Shown piece after piece: positions 1 through 8,443 of a stretch of 64,000 nucleotides of DNA. Source of the DNA: Nocardia nova (GTDB taxonomy: Bacteria > Actinomycetota > Actinomycetes > Mycobacteriales > Mycobacteriaceae). Below the pieces are notes generated by a model. It was not told where the DNA came from, did no database searches, and worked only from the letters and a program-made list of their open reading frames with translations. Both the position numbers and the translations under genes were made by a program. The DNA is taken from positions 186,001-250,000 of the forward strand of contig NZ_PSZE01000003.1 of assembly GCF_002933465.1 (NCBI RefSeq). The letters are read 5' to 3'. Every line of letters begins with the position of its first letter. Position 1 is the stretch's first letter.

Positions 1-474
<474 letters not shown>

Positions 475-642
475 GGTGAATCAATCCCTTCACCGGCAGG
501 AACGTGCCGGACGATCCGAGTAGAGGGGTCGGTGCGCGCCCCACAGTAACCCAGCGGCACGCGCGGGGTGCAGCGGGCGAGTAGCCTCGTCAAGGGCCGC
601 TGACGGGCCGCGAGAGCAGCTGACCAGACGAAGGAGCATTGG

Positions 643-1437
643 ATGACTCGACCGGTTCGTATCGGAGTTCAGCTACAGCCGCAACATGCTCCCGACTACG
701 GGTTGATTCGCGATGCCGTACGCCGGGCCGAAGATGCGGGCGTGGACATCGTCTTCAACTGGGACCACTTCTATCCGCTCTACGGCGATCCCGACGGTGC
801 CCACTTCGAATGCTGGACCATGCTCGGCGCGATCGCCGAGCAGACCGAACGAGTCGAACTCGGCGCCCTGGTGACCGGCGGCGGATATCGCAATCCCGAT
901 CTGCTCGCCGATATGGCCCGCACCGTCGACCACATCTCCGGCGGCCGGCTGATCCTCGGCATCGGCGCCGGCTGGTTCCAGAAGGACTACGACGAGTACG
1001 GCTACGAATTCGGCACGCCCGGAACACGTCTGGGGTTGCTGAAGGAATACCTCGCCCGCATCGACGCCCGGCTGCCGAAACTGAATCCGCGGCCGACGCG
1101 CCACATCCCGATTCTGATCGGCGGTGGTGGCGAGCGAAAGACGTTGCGACTGGTGGCCGAGTACGCCGACATCTGGCACAGTTACGCCGATATCGAAGCG
1201 CTGGAACGGAAGTCGAAGATTCTGGCCGAGCACTGCGCGGAGGTCGGTACCGATGCGAACCGGATCGAGCGGTCGGTGTCCTGGCCCGGCGCCGAAGAGG
1301 CAGAGCGGCTGGTACAAGCCGGCGCGACCCTGTTCACCGTGGGCGTCGGCGGGCCGGACTACGACCTGAGCGTGGTGGAGCAGGCCGTCGCATGGCGGGA
1401 CAACGTCAATCCGGAGTCGGTGACCGGAATCGCCTGA
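643..1437 (+). CDS. LLM-class F420-dependent oxidoreductase (TIGR03560-like)
   Basis: Predicted luciferase-like flavin/F420-dependent oxidoreductase, 264 residues, a single TIM-barrel-type domain. The start MTRPVRIGVQLQPQHA and the segments FNWDHFYPLYGD, LGALVTGGGYRNPDLLADM and GIGAGWFQKDYDEYG match the actinobacterial F420-dependent branch of the family, where the NWDHF and GAGW regions line the cofactor pocket. The ATG at 643 follows GAAGGAGC about 8 nt upstream. It is transcribed away from the sugar ABC gene, with about 168 bp of shared upstream DNA. The substrate is unknown; cofactor choice (F420 rather than FMN) is inferred from family resemblance. A tandem 15-bp repeat starts just after the stop codon. 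Confidence 0.88.
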   Translation: MTRPVRIGVQLQPQHAPDYGLIRDAVRRAEDAGVDIVFNWDHFYPLYGDPDGAHFECWTMLGAIAEQTERVELGALVTGGGYRNPDLLADMARTVDHISGGRLILGIGAGWFQKDYDEYGYEFGTPGTRLGLLKEYLARIDARLPKLNPRPTRHIPILIGGGGERKTLRLVAEYADIWHSYADIEALERKSKILAEHCAEVGTDANRIERSVSWPGAEEAERLVQAGATLFTVGVGGPDYDLSVVEQAVAWRDNVNPESVTGIA

Positions 1438-1440
1438 CCG

Positions 1441-1548
1441 AACACCGCCGGATCGAACACCGCCGGATCAAACACCGCCGGATCGAAGACCGCCGGATCG
1501 AACACCGCCCGATCGAACCCCGATCGAACACCGCCACCGCCGGATCGA
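1441..1548. repeat. 15-bp tandem repeat array after an LLM oxidoreductase gene
   Basis: Five consecutive 15-bp units of the type AACACCGCCGGATCG occupy 1441-1515, with only single-base differences between units. They are followed by shortened, decaying copies to about 1548. The array starts 4 bp after the stop codon of the oxidoreductase and fills most of the gap to the next gene. Because 15 is a multiple of three, the array has no stop codon in the frame that would read TEHRRIEHRRI, but nothing suggests that it is translated. Confidence 0.9.
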
Positions 1549-1652
1549 ATCAGTGGGATTCGATTTCCGCCGGGCGATGTGGCAGGGGCGGTGGCCCGTG
1601 GACCCGCGTCGCCACGCTCGGCGTGCTACCGGCCCGGCTAGGGTTCTCGGCT

Positions 1653-3449
1653 ATGGCCCGTTTGCCCGTCTCGCGCCCGCGTGCGCTGATCGCGCTGATG
1701 GCGGTGATGATGCTGCTGTTCGCCGTCGCCTGCAGCTCCGGCGGCGGCAGCTCGTCGCAGGCCTCGAACCTGTGCGCACCGCCTGGACCGTCGGCCGCCT
1801 CCCCCGCGCCGACGAAACTGGCGAGCGGTGCGACTGCCGGCACCGATCGATACACCACCGCGATCACCGCGCCGCTGAGTTCGATCGATGTCACCAAGCT
1901 CGGTTTGTCCCAGCCCGGGGTGCTCAGCGTGGGCACGCTGTCGGACGCGCCGCCGAGTATCTGTGTGGATCCGTCGGGAACCTTCACCGGATTCGACAAC
2001 GAACTGCTGAAGGCGATCGGCGCGAAACTCGGACTACGGGTGCAGTTCTCCGGCACCGAATTCGCCTCGCTGCTCTCGCTCGTCGCCACCGGCCGGTTCG
2101 ACGTCGGGTCGTCGAGCATCACCACCACCGATGCCCGGCGGCAGCAGGTCGGTTTCACCAACGGCTACGATTTCGGCTATTTCTCGCTCGTGGTGCCCAA
2201 CGGCAGTGCGATCCAGGGATTTTCGGATCTGAAACCGGGCGTGCGGGTTGGCGTGGTGCAGGGCACCGTACAGGACGAATACGTTACCGGCACCTTGCAT
2301 CTGGACGCGGTGAAATTCCCCGACTACAACACCGCCTACGCGAATCTGAAGACCGGGCAGATCGACGCCTGGGTCGCGCCCTCGCAGCAGGCCACCGGAG
2401 CGATCAAACCGGGTGATCCCACCTCGATCGTGCAGAACACCTTCAGCCTGGACAATTTCACCGCCTGGGCGGTGCGCAAGAACAACCAGCCGCTGATCGA
2501 CGCGCTCAATTCCGGCCTCGACGCGGTGATCGCCGACGGGACCTACGCCAAGCTCTACTCCGACTGGGTGCCGCGGCCGCTGCCGCCGGGCTGGAAACCG
2601 GGCTCCAAATCCGCTCCGATGCCGCAACTTCCGGACTTCGAGAAGATCGCCGCCGAACATCGGCACAGCGATCAGCAGAACGCGCCGAAATCGACGCTGG
2701 CGCAATTGAAGGATACGTTCTTCGATTGGTCGTTGTACCGCAAGGCATTTCCTGATCTGTTCAAGACCGGGCTGCCGAATACGCTGATCCTGGCGCTGGT
2801 TTCGGGCGTGCTGGGCACGCTCATCGGCATTCTGCTCGCGGTGGCCGGTATTTCGCGCACACGCTGGTTGCGCTGGCCCGCCCGGGTCTACACAGACATC
2901 TTCCGCGGTTTGCCGGCGGTGGTGATCATTTTGTTGATCGGCCTGGGCATCGGCCCGGTGGTGAAGGGGATCACCGGGAACAACCCATACTGGCTGGGCG
3001 CGGTGGCGCTGGCGCTGCTGGCCTCGGCCTATATCGGCGAGATCTTCCGCTCGGGTATTCAATCGGTGGAGCCGGGACAATTGGAGGCCGCGCGGGCGAT
3101 CGGATTCGGCTATCGGCAATCGATGACGCTGGTGGTGATTCCACAGGGCGTGCGCCGAGTGCTGCCGGCGCTGATGAACCAGTTCATCGCGCTGATCAAG
3201 GACTCCTCGCTGATCTACTTCCTCGGCCTGCTCGCCTCCCAGCGGGAACTGTTCGCCGTCGGCCGCGACCTGAATTCGCAGACCGGAAACCTGTCGCCGC
3301 TGGGCGCGGCGGGCCTGGTCTATCTGCTGCTCACCATCCCGCTCACCCACCTGGTGAACTACATCGACCGCCGATTGCGCACCGGCCGCGCCGAAGCCGC
3401 CGCCGACGAAATCGACCAGGCTGTCATCACGGAAGGACGCGGAGCGTGA
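1653..3449 (+). CDS. Polar amino-acid ABC transporter: fused substrate-binding lipoprotein and permease
   Basis: A 598-residue importer subunit joining two functions. The N-terminus (MARLPVSRPRALIALMAVMM, then LFAVACSSGG) is a lipoprotein signal with Cys at about residue 27. Residues about 85-310 form an SBP_bac_3 domain (FTGFDNELLKAIGAKLG, SSSITTTDARRQQVGFT, GVRVGVVQGTVQDEY). Residues about 360-590 form a membrane permease with five or so helices and the EAA loop QLEAARAIGFGYRQSM near LVVIPQGVRRVLP. Family members with these parts transport glutamine, glutamate, arginine or similar amino acids. The stop overlaps the next gene, the ATPase, by 4 bp (GTGA), so the two genes form an operon. The ATG at 1653 is chosen because it opens the signal peptide; the open frame continues upstream without homology. 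Confidence 0.92.
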   Translation: MARLPVSRPRALIALMAVMMLLFAVACSSGGGSSSQASNLCAPPGPSAASPAPTKLASGATAGTDRYTTAITAPLSSIDVTKLGLSQPGVLSVGTLSDAPPSICVDPSGTFTGFDNELLKAIGAKLGLRVQFSGTEFASLLSLVATGRFDVGSSSITTTDARRQQVGFTNGYDFGYFSLVVPNGSAIQGFSDLKPGVRVGVVQGTVQDEYVTGTLHLDAVKFPDYNTAYANLKTGQIDAWVAPSQQATGAIKPGDPTSIVQNTFSLDNFTAWAVRKNNQPLIDALNSGLDAVIADGTYAKLYSDWVPRPLPPGWKPGSKSAPMPQLPDFEKIAAEHRHSDQQNAPKSTLAQLKDTFFDWSLYRKAFPDLFKTGLPNTLILALVSGVLGTLIGILLAVAGISRTRWLRWPARVYTDIFRGLPAVVIILLIGLGIGPVVKGITGNNPYWLGAVALALLASAYIGEIFRSGIQSVEPGQLEAARAIGFGYRQSMTLVVIPQGVRRVLPALMNQFIALIKDSSLIYFLGLLASQRELFAVGRDLNSQTGNLSPLGAAGLVYLLLTIPLTHLVNYIDRRLRTGRAEAAADEIDQAVITEGRGA

Positions 3450-3498
3450 GCGACCAGGATGCGAAGGGCGTGAGCGACCAGGATGCGAAGGGCGTGAG
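3444..3498 (+). repeat. 24-bp direct duplication carrying three successive GTG codons
   Basis: The 24-bp unit GCGTGAGCGACCAGGATGCG plus AAGG occurs twice in tandem (3444-3467 and 3468-3491), followed by a partial third copy. Each copy supplies an in-frame GTG (3446, 3470, 3494), so the ATPase has three possible starts that differ by 8 residues (SDQDAKGV). The first GTG overlaps the stop codon of the upstream gene and has GGAAGG about 9 nt upstream, which makes it the best supported start. Confidence 0.9.
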
Positions 3499-4225
3499 CA
3501 CCAGTTCCTCGCTGACCGGGGTCGATCTGCATCTGACCCTGGGCAACAATCAGGTGCTGCGCGGCGTCGACATTCACGTCGAGGCCGCGCACACCACCAC
3601 GGTGATCGGCCCGTCCGGTTCGGGGAAATCTACGCTGCTGCGGGTGCTGAACCGGCTGCACGAACCCGATTCCGGCGATGTGCTGATCGACGGGGTTTCC
3701 GTGCTGGGTGAGAATCCGGATCGGCTGCGCCAGCGCATCGGAATGGTCTTTCAGCATTTCAACCTGTTCCCGCACAAGACGGTGGCGGAGAACGTGGCCC
3801 TGGGGCCGCGGAAATTGCGCGGCCTGAGCAAGGAGGCGGCACGGGCGCTGGCCCTGGAACAACTCGAGGCGGTTGGATTGGCGGCGCGAGCCGATACCCG
3901 CCCCGCGAATCTGTCCGGTGGTCAGCAGCAGCGCGTCGCCATCGCCCGTGCGCTGGCGATGAAGCCGGAATTGATGCTGTTCGACGAGGCGACCTCGGCC
4001 CTGGACCCGGAGTTGGTCAAGGGTGTGCTCTCGTTGATGGCGGATCTGGCCGCGGGTGGTATGACGATGATCGTGGTGACCCACGAAATGGGTTTCGCCC
4101 GTTCGGTTTCCGACAGCGTGGTGTTCATGGACAAGGGCAAGGTGGTGGAGTCGGGGCCTCCGGATCGTCTCTTCGACGATCCGGAAACCCCACGCCTGCA
4201 ACAGTTTCTGTCCCAGATCCTCTAA
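3446..4225 (+). CDS. Polar amino-acid ABC transporter ATP-binding protein (GlnQ/ArtP type)
   Basis: ATPase partner of the fused binding protein-permease, 259 residues. All motifs are present: Walker A GPSGSGKST (about residue 55), Q-loop MVFQHFNLFPHKT, signature LSGGQQQRVAIARAL, Walker B LMLFDEATSALDPE and switch histidine VTHEMGFARSVSD. The FNLFPHKT and DEATSALDPE strings are characteristic of polar amino-acid importers. Translation is coupled to the permease through a GTGA overlap. The N-terminus carries a duplicated SDQDAKGV, so the start may be one or two repeat units further in. Its last codons overlap by 4 bp the end of the convergent GH25 gene. Confidence 0.94.
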   Translation: MSDQDAKGVSDQDAKGVSTSSSLTGVDLHLTLGNNQVLRGVDIHVEAAHTTTVIGPSGSGKSTLLRVLNRLHEPDSGDVLIDGVSVLGENPDRLRQRIGMVFQHFNLFPHKTVAENVALGPRKLRGLSKEAARALALEQLEAVGLAARADTRPANLSGGQQQRVAIARALAMKPELMLFDEATSALDPELVKGVLSLMADLAAGGMTMIVVTHEMGFARSVSDSVVFMDKGKVVESGPPDRLFDDPETPRLQQFLSQIL

Positions 4226-4980
4226 CTGCCAGAACTGCTGCCGCTGAACGGCATATTGGCGAACTGTGCGAAACTGCCCTGCGCTCCGCTGTAGACGTTG
4301 AGGTCGGTATTGCCCGCGATACCCGGCACACTGCCGGAATCGGTGGTCTGCCAGAAGGTCCACGCCGGCCAGCCACCGGGAACCTCGGGCTGGGCGTTGC
4401 CGCGATAATCGGCGATCCACAGCGGGTACTGGTGGAACTGATCGGAATCGGCCATCGCCGTCTGCCAGAACCGCGGGTAGGTGTAGATGATCGGCACCCG
4501 GCCGGTCAATGCCTGCACTGTGGTCAGATAGCGATGAGTCCAATCGATCAGCTCCCCCGGGGGCAGCCCGCCGGAATTCTCCATATCGAGCACCGGCGGC
4601 AGATCCAGCGGGCCGTTCTGGCCGAGGACGACCGCGGCGTAGAGGGCGGCCTGCGGTTCCGGCGGCAGATCCGGATGGGCGTAGTGATAGGTCCCGCGCG
4701 CCACCCCGGCCGCGCGCATCAGCAGGCTGTCGGGGACGAAATAGGGATTGACGTAGTTCAGCCCCTCGGTGGCCTTCACCATGGCGAAGTTGTGCCCGGA
4801 GGCCCGGACCGCGAACCAGTCGATCAGACGGCCGTCGATGTGCTGCCAGGACGACACATCCGGCCCGGTGGGTCCAGCGGAGGCGATACCGGTTGCCGAG
4901 AATATGCCGGCAACGGCGAGCAGCGGCAGGGCTGCGGTGAAGCGACGGACTTTCGGACGAGCCACGGTGCGTCGATACAT
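4222..4980 (-). CDS. Secreted GH25 family muramidase (lysozyme)
   Basis: Predicted secreted N,O-acetylmuramidase that cleaves the beta-1,4 MurNAc-GlcNAc bond in peptidoglycan; 252 residues. A Sec signal peptide (RRFTAALPLLAVAGIFSATG, then ASA-G) ends near residue 35. The rest is one GH25 domain: the strand GPDVSSWQ carries the first conserved Asp, FAMVKATEG follows, and PPVLDMENSGG supplies the DxE catalytic pair; YTYPRFW, PLWIADY and WTFWQTT are also typical. There is no separate wall-binding domain and the tail is short and Ser/Gly-rich. It stands alone on this strand and may serve wall remodelling or attack on other bacteria; the sequence does not decide which. Confidence 0.92.
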   Translation of the reverse strand: MYRRTVARPKVRRFTAALPLLAVAGIFSATGIASAGPTGPDVSSWQHIDGRLIDWFAVRASGHNFAMVKATEGLNYVNPYFVPDSLLMRAAGVARGTYHYAHPDLPPEPQAALYAAVVLGQNGPLDLPPVLDMENSGGLPPGELIDWTHRYLTTVQALTGRVPIIYTYPRFWQTAMADSDQFHQYPLWIADYRGNAQPEVPGGWPAWTFWQTTDSGSVPGIAGNTDLNVYSGAQGSFAQFANMPFSGSSSGS

Positions 4981-5031
4981 GGGTACGAGAGTAAGCAGCC
5001 GAGGCGCTTGTGACCAGTGTTTACGCGTGAC

Positions 5032-6366
5032 TCATCCGAGCCAGTCGAGGACGGCGGCGGCCGTCCACGACTGCTGCATGCTCCCCAGCGGATCTCCGGT
5101 GAACGGGTCGTAGTACTCCGCAAAGCTGCCGTCGCCCGCCTGCCGCAAACCTTCCGCACGCAGCATGAAGGATCGTTCGGCCCAGCCGCGGCGGGCGAAG
5201 ACCCACGAGAACAGCCAGCTCATCACCGGCCACACCGGCCCGCGCCAATATTCGCGCGGGCGGAAATCCTTCGACACCGGCGAGGTCGAGGGCGGCAGCG
5301 CGTAGCGCAGATCGGGATGGCCGCAGAAGCGTGGCCCCTCGAACAGGCGCAGCAGACTGCGTTCAGTGGCGCGCGGTAGTCCGCCGCACAGCAGCGGCGC
5401 GAACATGGCCAGCGTTTCGGTGCTGATCCATTCGTCGGTCCGCAGGTCGAAGTCGCGCGCGGCGCCGGAGCGCGAATCGGCGGTGGCGATCACGCCGGCA
5501 CGGAAATAGTCGGCCCACTCGTAGAGCTCGCGCACATCGGCGTGCGGCATGCGGTAGTCCTCACCGATTCCGGCCAGCACCTCACAGGCCAGTGCGAAGA
5601 CGGCGGTCACGAAGACGTCCTCCACGGCGAAGCTCATCGTCGAGGCCAGGTGGAAATCGTCGTAGCCACAACGCCGCATTTGCTCCACAAGCCACAGGTA
5701 GCGGTCGTATTCGCGATCGGTGGGACGCTGCGCCGGGTCGACCACGTCGATATCGGCCCGCCGATACGGCGGCAGGTCGCCGACCACCACGTTGGCGTAG
5801 GCGCGATCCCACCGCGGCGAATTGTCCATCCCGGACTCCCAGCCGTGATACAGGGTGATCCGGCCGTGCTGTTTGGGGTCGCGGGCATGTGCCAGCCAGC
5901 GATGCCAGCGCATCAGATCGACCCAGCGCCGATCCAGGAATTCCGCGGCGACCGCCCGGGTGGTGCGGCCATGGCGCCGGGAGTGGTCGAGAATCCGCTG
6001 GACCGCGATCGCGTGCACCGGCGGCTGGGTGATGCCCGATGTGTCGACACCGGCGGGGGCGTTGGCCGCAAGCCGGCGGCACTCCCACCGGCTCGGTCCC
6101 GGGAAATAGCCGTCGACGCCGTTGGCGAACACGATGTGCGGAATCATCCCGTTGCGCCACTGCGCGGAGAGCAGAGTGTCGAGTTCGACCACGGCGCGCT
6201 CCACACTCAGTGGGGCCAGGCCGACCGCGACGAAGGCGGCGTCCCAGCTCCACATATGGGGGTAGAGCTTGGGCGCCGCGCTGGTCATGGTCCCCAGATC
6301 GTTGCCGCGGAGCAGATAGGCGGCCCGGGCAGCCAGCTGGGTGGGGGTGAAGCCGGGACCGTTCAT
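5032..6366 (-). CDS. ggh: Glucosylglycerate hydrolase (GH63)
   Basis: Predicted GH63 enzyme splitting glucosylglycerate (and probably mannosylglycerate) into sugar and glycerate. The 444 residues from the ATG at 6366 match the length of mycobacterial GgH. Recognisable features are GFTPTQLAARAAYLLRGND at the N-terminus, LYPHMWSWDAAFVAVGLAPL, IPHIVFANGVDGYFPGP, GWESGMDNSPRWD (with the likely catalytic Asp) and SFAEYYDPFTGDPLGSMQQS (with the likely catalytic Glu region). In mycobacteria, glucosylglycerate builds up in nitrogen limitation and GgH releases it on recovery; this role is carried over by homology. In-frame upstream starts exist at 6387, 6486 and 6504, but the added residues are not conserved-looking. 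A glycerate kinase gene lies at 25.5 kb. Confidence 0.87.
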   Translation of the reverse strand: MNGPGFTPTQLAARAAYLLRGNDLGTMTSAAPKLYPHMWSWDAAFVAVGLAPLSVERAVVELDTLLSAQWRNGMIPHIVFANGVDGYFPGPSRWECRRLAANAPAGVDTSGITQPPVHAIAVQRILDHSRRHGRTTRAVAAEFLDRRWVDLMRWHRWLAHARDPKQHGRITLYHGWESGMDNSPRWDRAYANVVVGDLPPYRRADIDVVDPAQRPTDREYDRYLWLVEQMRRCGYDDFHLASTMSFAVEDVFVTAVFALACEVLAGIGEDYRMPHADVRELYEWADYFRAGVIATADSRSGAARDFDLRTDEWISTETLAMFAPLLCGGLPRATERSLLRLFEGPRFCGHPDLRYALPPSTSPVSKDFRPREYWRGPVWPVMSWLFSWVFARRGWAERSFMLRAEGLRQAGDGSFAEYYDPFTGDPLGSMQQSWTAAAVLDWLG

Positions 6367-6711
6367 CTCCCTATTCTGCGACGTCACCTTCAGATATGCG
6401 CGGCGCCCGGGCGTCGCGTGCCGCACAATGGCCGCCGCCGGGGCATGGTCCGGCCCGGTCATCTGTTCGGCAGTGTCCACCCTCATCGCCTCGTTCTGTG
6501 TCATGCGCGGTGCCCGTCCCCCGCCCGCCGCTGTGAACCGGTTGCTCGAGTCTGGATTACACCCATCGGCATCGGCTCGCCACCGATGGACGACAGATGT
6601 CCGGTCGCGGCGGTGCAGTTGTCCGGGCCCCGCCCGTGTGATCGTCCGCCCCACCGGGGTGCGTAGCGTAGCGCTGCGACAGCGGGGGCGCGTGGGGTTT
6701 ACGGTGAGCAC
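6367..6711. other. Intergenic region between divergent glucosylglycerate hydrolase and SDR genes
   Basis: About 345 bp without a convincing gene if the hydrolase starts at 6366. It holds the promoters of both divergent genes and possible N-terminal extensions of the hydrolase (GTG 6387, ATG 6486, ATG 6504). No strong inverted repeat or terminator was seen. Confidence 0.5.
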
Positions 6712-7422
6712 ATGGCCGCACCTTCGGAAAGCATTGCCGCGCAGGATCTACCGACCGCGCTGATCACCGGCGCCAGCCGGGGGCTGGGAGCCGCGATCGC
6801 GCGGGAGCTCGCGGGGACGCATCGACTGCTGCTGGGCGCGCGTTCGGCGGAATCGCTGGCGAAGATACGGACGGAACTTCCCCATGCGCAACCGTGGCCG
6901 GTCGATCTGACCGATTACGCCGCGCTGCCCGCGGCGACGGCGCCGATCGACCGTCTGGATGTGCTGGTGCACAACGCGGGCGTCGCCGAACTGGGCTCGA
7001 TCGCCGACTCGTCGGTCGAGCTGTGGCGAAAGACGCTGGAAGCCAATCTGATTGCCGTCGCCGAGCTGACCCGGCTGCTGCTGCCCGCCCTGCGCGCCGC
7101 CGGCGGCCATGTGGTGCTGATCAATTCGGGCGCCGGCCTGCGCGCCAATCCGGGCTGGGGTGTGTACGCCGCGAGCAAATTCGGCCTGCGCGCGTTCGGT
7201 GACGCGCTGCGGCTCGAGGAACCGCGCCTGCGTGTCACCTCCGTTCACCCGGGACGCATCGACACCGAAATGCAACGCGCGATCGTCGCCTCCGAGCAGC
7301 GGGATTACAACCCTGACGAGTTCTTGACCGCGGCGACGGTCGCCCGGGCCGTCCGCAACGCCGTCGAGACGCCACGCGACGCGCACCCGACCGAGATCGT
7401 GCTGCGCCCGATCGCCCGCTGA
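6712..7422 (+). CDS. SDR family NAD(P)-dependent oxidoreductase
   Basis: Short-chain dehydrogenase/reductase, 236 residues, single Rossmann domain. The cofactor motif is TGASRGLGAAIA (TGxxxGxG) at about residues 19-30, followed by the acidic DLTD region, the structural motif VLVHNAGVAELG and the catalytic Ser (LINSGAGL) and YAASK. VTSVHPGRIDTEM is the usual segment after the active site. The N-terminal basic residues after beta2 (GARSAESL) favour NADP(H), an inference. Members close to this one reduce unknown carbonyl compounds; the substrate cannot be named. It is transcribed alone and is followed directly by a 23-bp tandem repeat that begins within its stop codon. Confidence 0.9.
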   Translation: MAAPSESIAAQDLPTALITGASRGLGAAIARELAGTHRLLLGARSAESLAKIRTELPHAQPWPVDLTDYAALPAATAPIDRLDVLVHNAGVAELGSIADSSVELWRKTLEANLIAVAELTRLLLPALRAAGGHVVLINSGAGLRANPGWGVYAASKFGLRAFGDALRLEEPRLRVTSVHPGRIDTEMQRAIVASEQRDYNPDEFLTAATVARAVRNAVETPRDAHPTEIVLRPIAR

Positions 7423-7489
7423 ATCGGCGGTGTCGGCCCGGTTGAATCGGCGCTGTCGGCCGGGCTGAATCGGCGCCGTCAGCGCTGGG
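7421..7489. repeat. 23-bp tandem repeat (three copies) at an SDR stop codon
   Basis: Three imperfect 23-bp units start at 7421, 7444 and 7467, each beginning GAATCGGCG and continuing with a GTCGGCCCGG-like stretch. The first base pair of the array is the GA of the SDR stop codon TGA. The third copy is the most diverged. This parallels the 15-bp array that follows the oxidoreductase gene at 1441. Confidence 0.85.
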
Positions 7490-7585
7490 GTCGACGCGCC
7501 CGCGCGACCGGTGTGCGGGTGGCGAGGGCGCCGAGGGTGCGGTAGCTTAGGGCAGAAATGACCTTCTACCAGGGGCGACACCGTC

Positions 7586-8407
7586 ATGGGTGACGCACGG
7601 CCGAATCGGCGGCAGCTGCTCACGCTGCTCGCCGCGGGCACGGCGGCCGCATTGACAGGCTGTACAACGGCCCACAGTGTGACCGGGGAAAGGGCGAAAC
7701 CTGCCGCCGCGGCGGTCACCCCGTCTCCGCCTCCCGCGCCGCCGCCCCCGCTGTTACCCCCGCCGCCAACCGGGCCGAAGACCGTGGCACCGGCGGGCGC
7801 GTTGACCGCTCTGCCGGGCGCCGGCGCGAATCTCGCGCTCACCGTGGACGACGGCGCGAGCCCCGAGGTGGTCGGCGCGTATATCCGCTTCGCGCGCGAT
7901 ACCGGCGCCCGCTTCACCTTCTTCGTGACCGCCGTCTACGACTCGTGGACCGTACACCGGGACGCGCTGCGCCCGCTGGTGGAATCCGGGCAGATCCAGC
8001 TGGGCAACCACACCTGGGATCATCCCGCGCTGACCAAGATCTCCGGCAGCGCCGTCGCCGATCAGTTCCGCCGCACGAAAACGTTCCTGCACAACAACTT
8101 CGGCGTGGATGGAACGCCCTACTACCGCCCGCCCTACGGATACCACAACGCCGCGGTGGACCGGGTCGCGGCCGATCTCGGATATACGGTTCCGACGCTG
8201 TGGTTCGGCTCGCTGTCGGACTCCTCGATCGTCACCGAGGAGTTTCTGATGCAGATGGCCGCGAAGTACTTCAACCCGCAGGCGATCGTCATCGGCCATG
8301 CCAACCATCCGGCCGTCACACATTGCTACGGCCGGTTGGTCGACATCATCCGCGAGCGTCACCTCTCGATGGTCACCCTCGACGACGTGCTGTTGCCACC
8401 GCGCTGA
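7586..8407 (+). CDS. Polysaccharide deacetylase family lipoprotein (NodB homology domain)
   Basis: Predicted exported carbohydrate esterase family 4 deacetylase, 273 residues. The N-terminus has twin arginines (NRRQLL), a hydrophobic stretch and the lipobox LTGC at about residue 25, pointing to Tat or Sec export and lipid anchoring. A Pro-rich linker (PSPPPAPPPPLLPPPPTG) separates it from the NodB domain at about residues 85-270. Catalytic features are TVDDG (metal/base Asp pair), HTWDH (the two metal His), RPPYGYHN and the late IVIGHANHP. Probable targets are peptidoglycan or other wall glycans. The ATG at 7586 is preceded by a weak GGGGCGAC. It is transcribed alone and converges on leuS. 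Confidence 0.9.
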   Translation: MGDARPNRRQLLTLLAAGTAAALTGCTTAHSVTGERAKPAAAAVTPSPPPAPPPPLLPPPPTGPKTVAPAGALTALPGAGANLALTVDDGASPEVVGAYIRFARDTGARFTFFVTAVYDSWTVHRDALRPLVESGQIQLGNHTWDHPALTKISGSAVADQFRRTKTFLHNNFGVDGTPYYRPPYGYHNAAVDRVAADLGYTVPTLWFGSLSDSSIVTEEFLMQMAAKYFNPQAIVIGHANHPAVTHCYGRLVDIIRERHLSMVTLDDVLLPPR

Positions 8408-8414
8408 CAATCCA

Positions 8415-8437
8415 CCCTGCTGAAATCTTCAGCGGGG
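8415..8437. terminator. Hairpin between convergent deacetylase and leuS genes
   Basis: CCCTGCTGAA and TTCAGCGGGG form a 10-bp stem with one G-T pair around a 3-nt ATC loop. It lies between two gene ends only 36 bp apart. There is no U-tract, so termination is inferred from position and stem strength. Confidence 0.5.
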
Positions 8438-8443
8438 AGGGAC

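Noticed and set aside
639..1652. Possible 338-residue N-terminal extension of the ABC fusion protein.
   Set aside because: It reads through the LLM oxidoreductase gene in another frame and through the 15-bp repeats; the lipoprotein signal starts at 1653.
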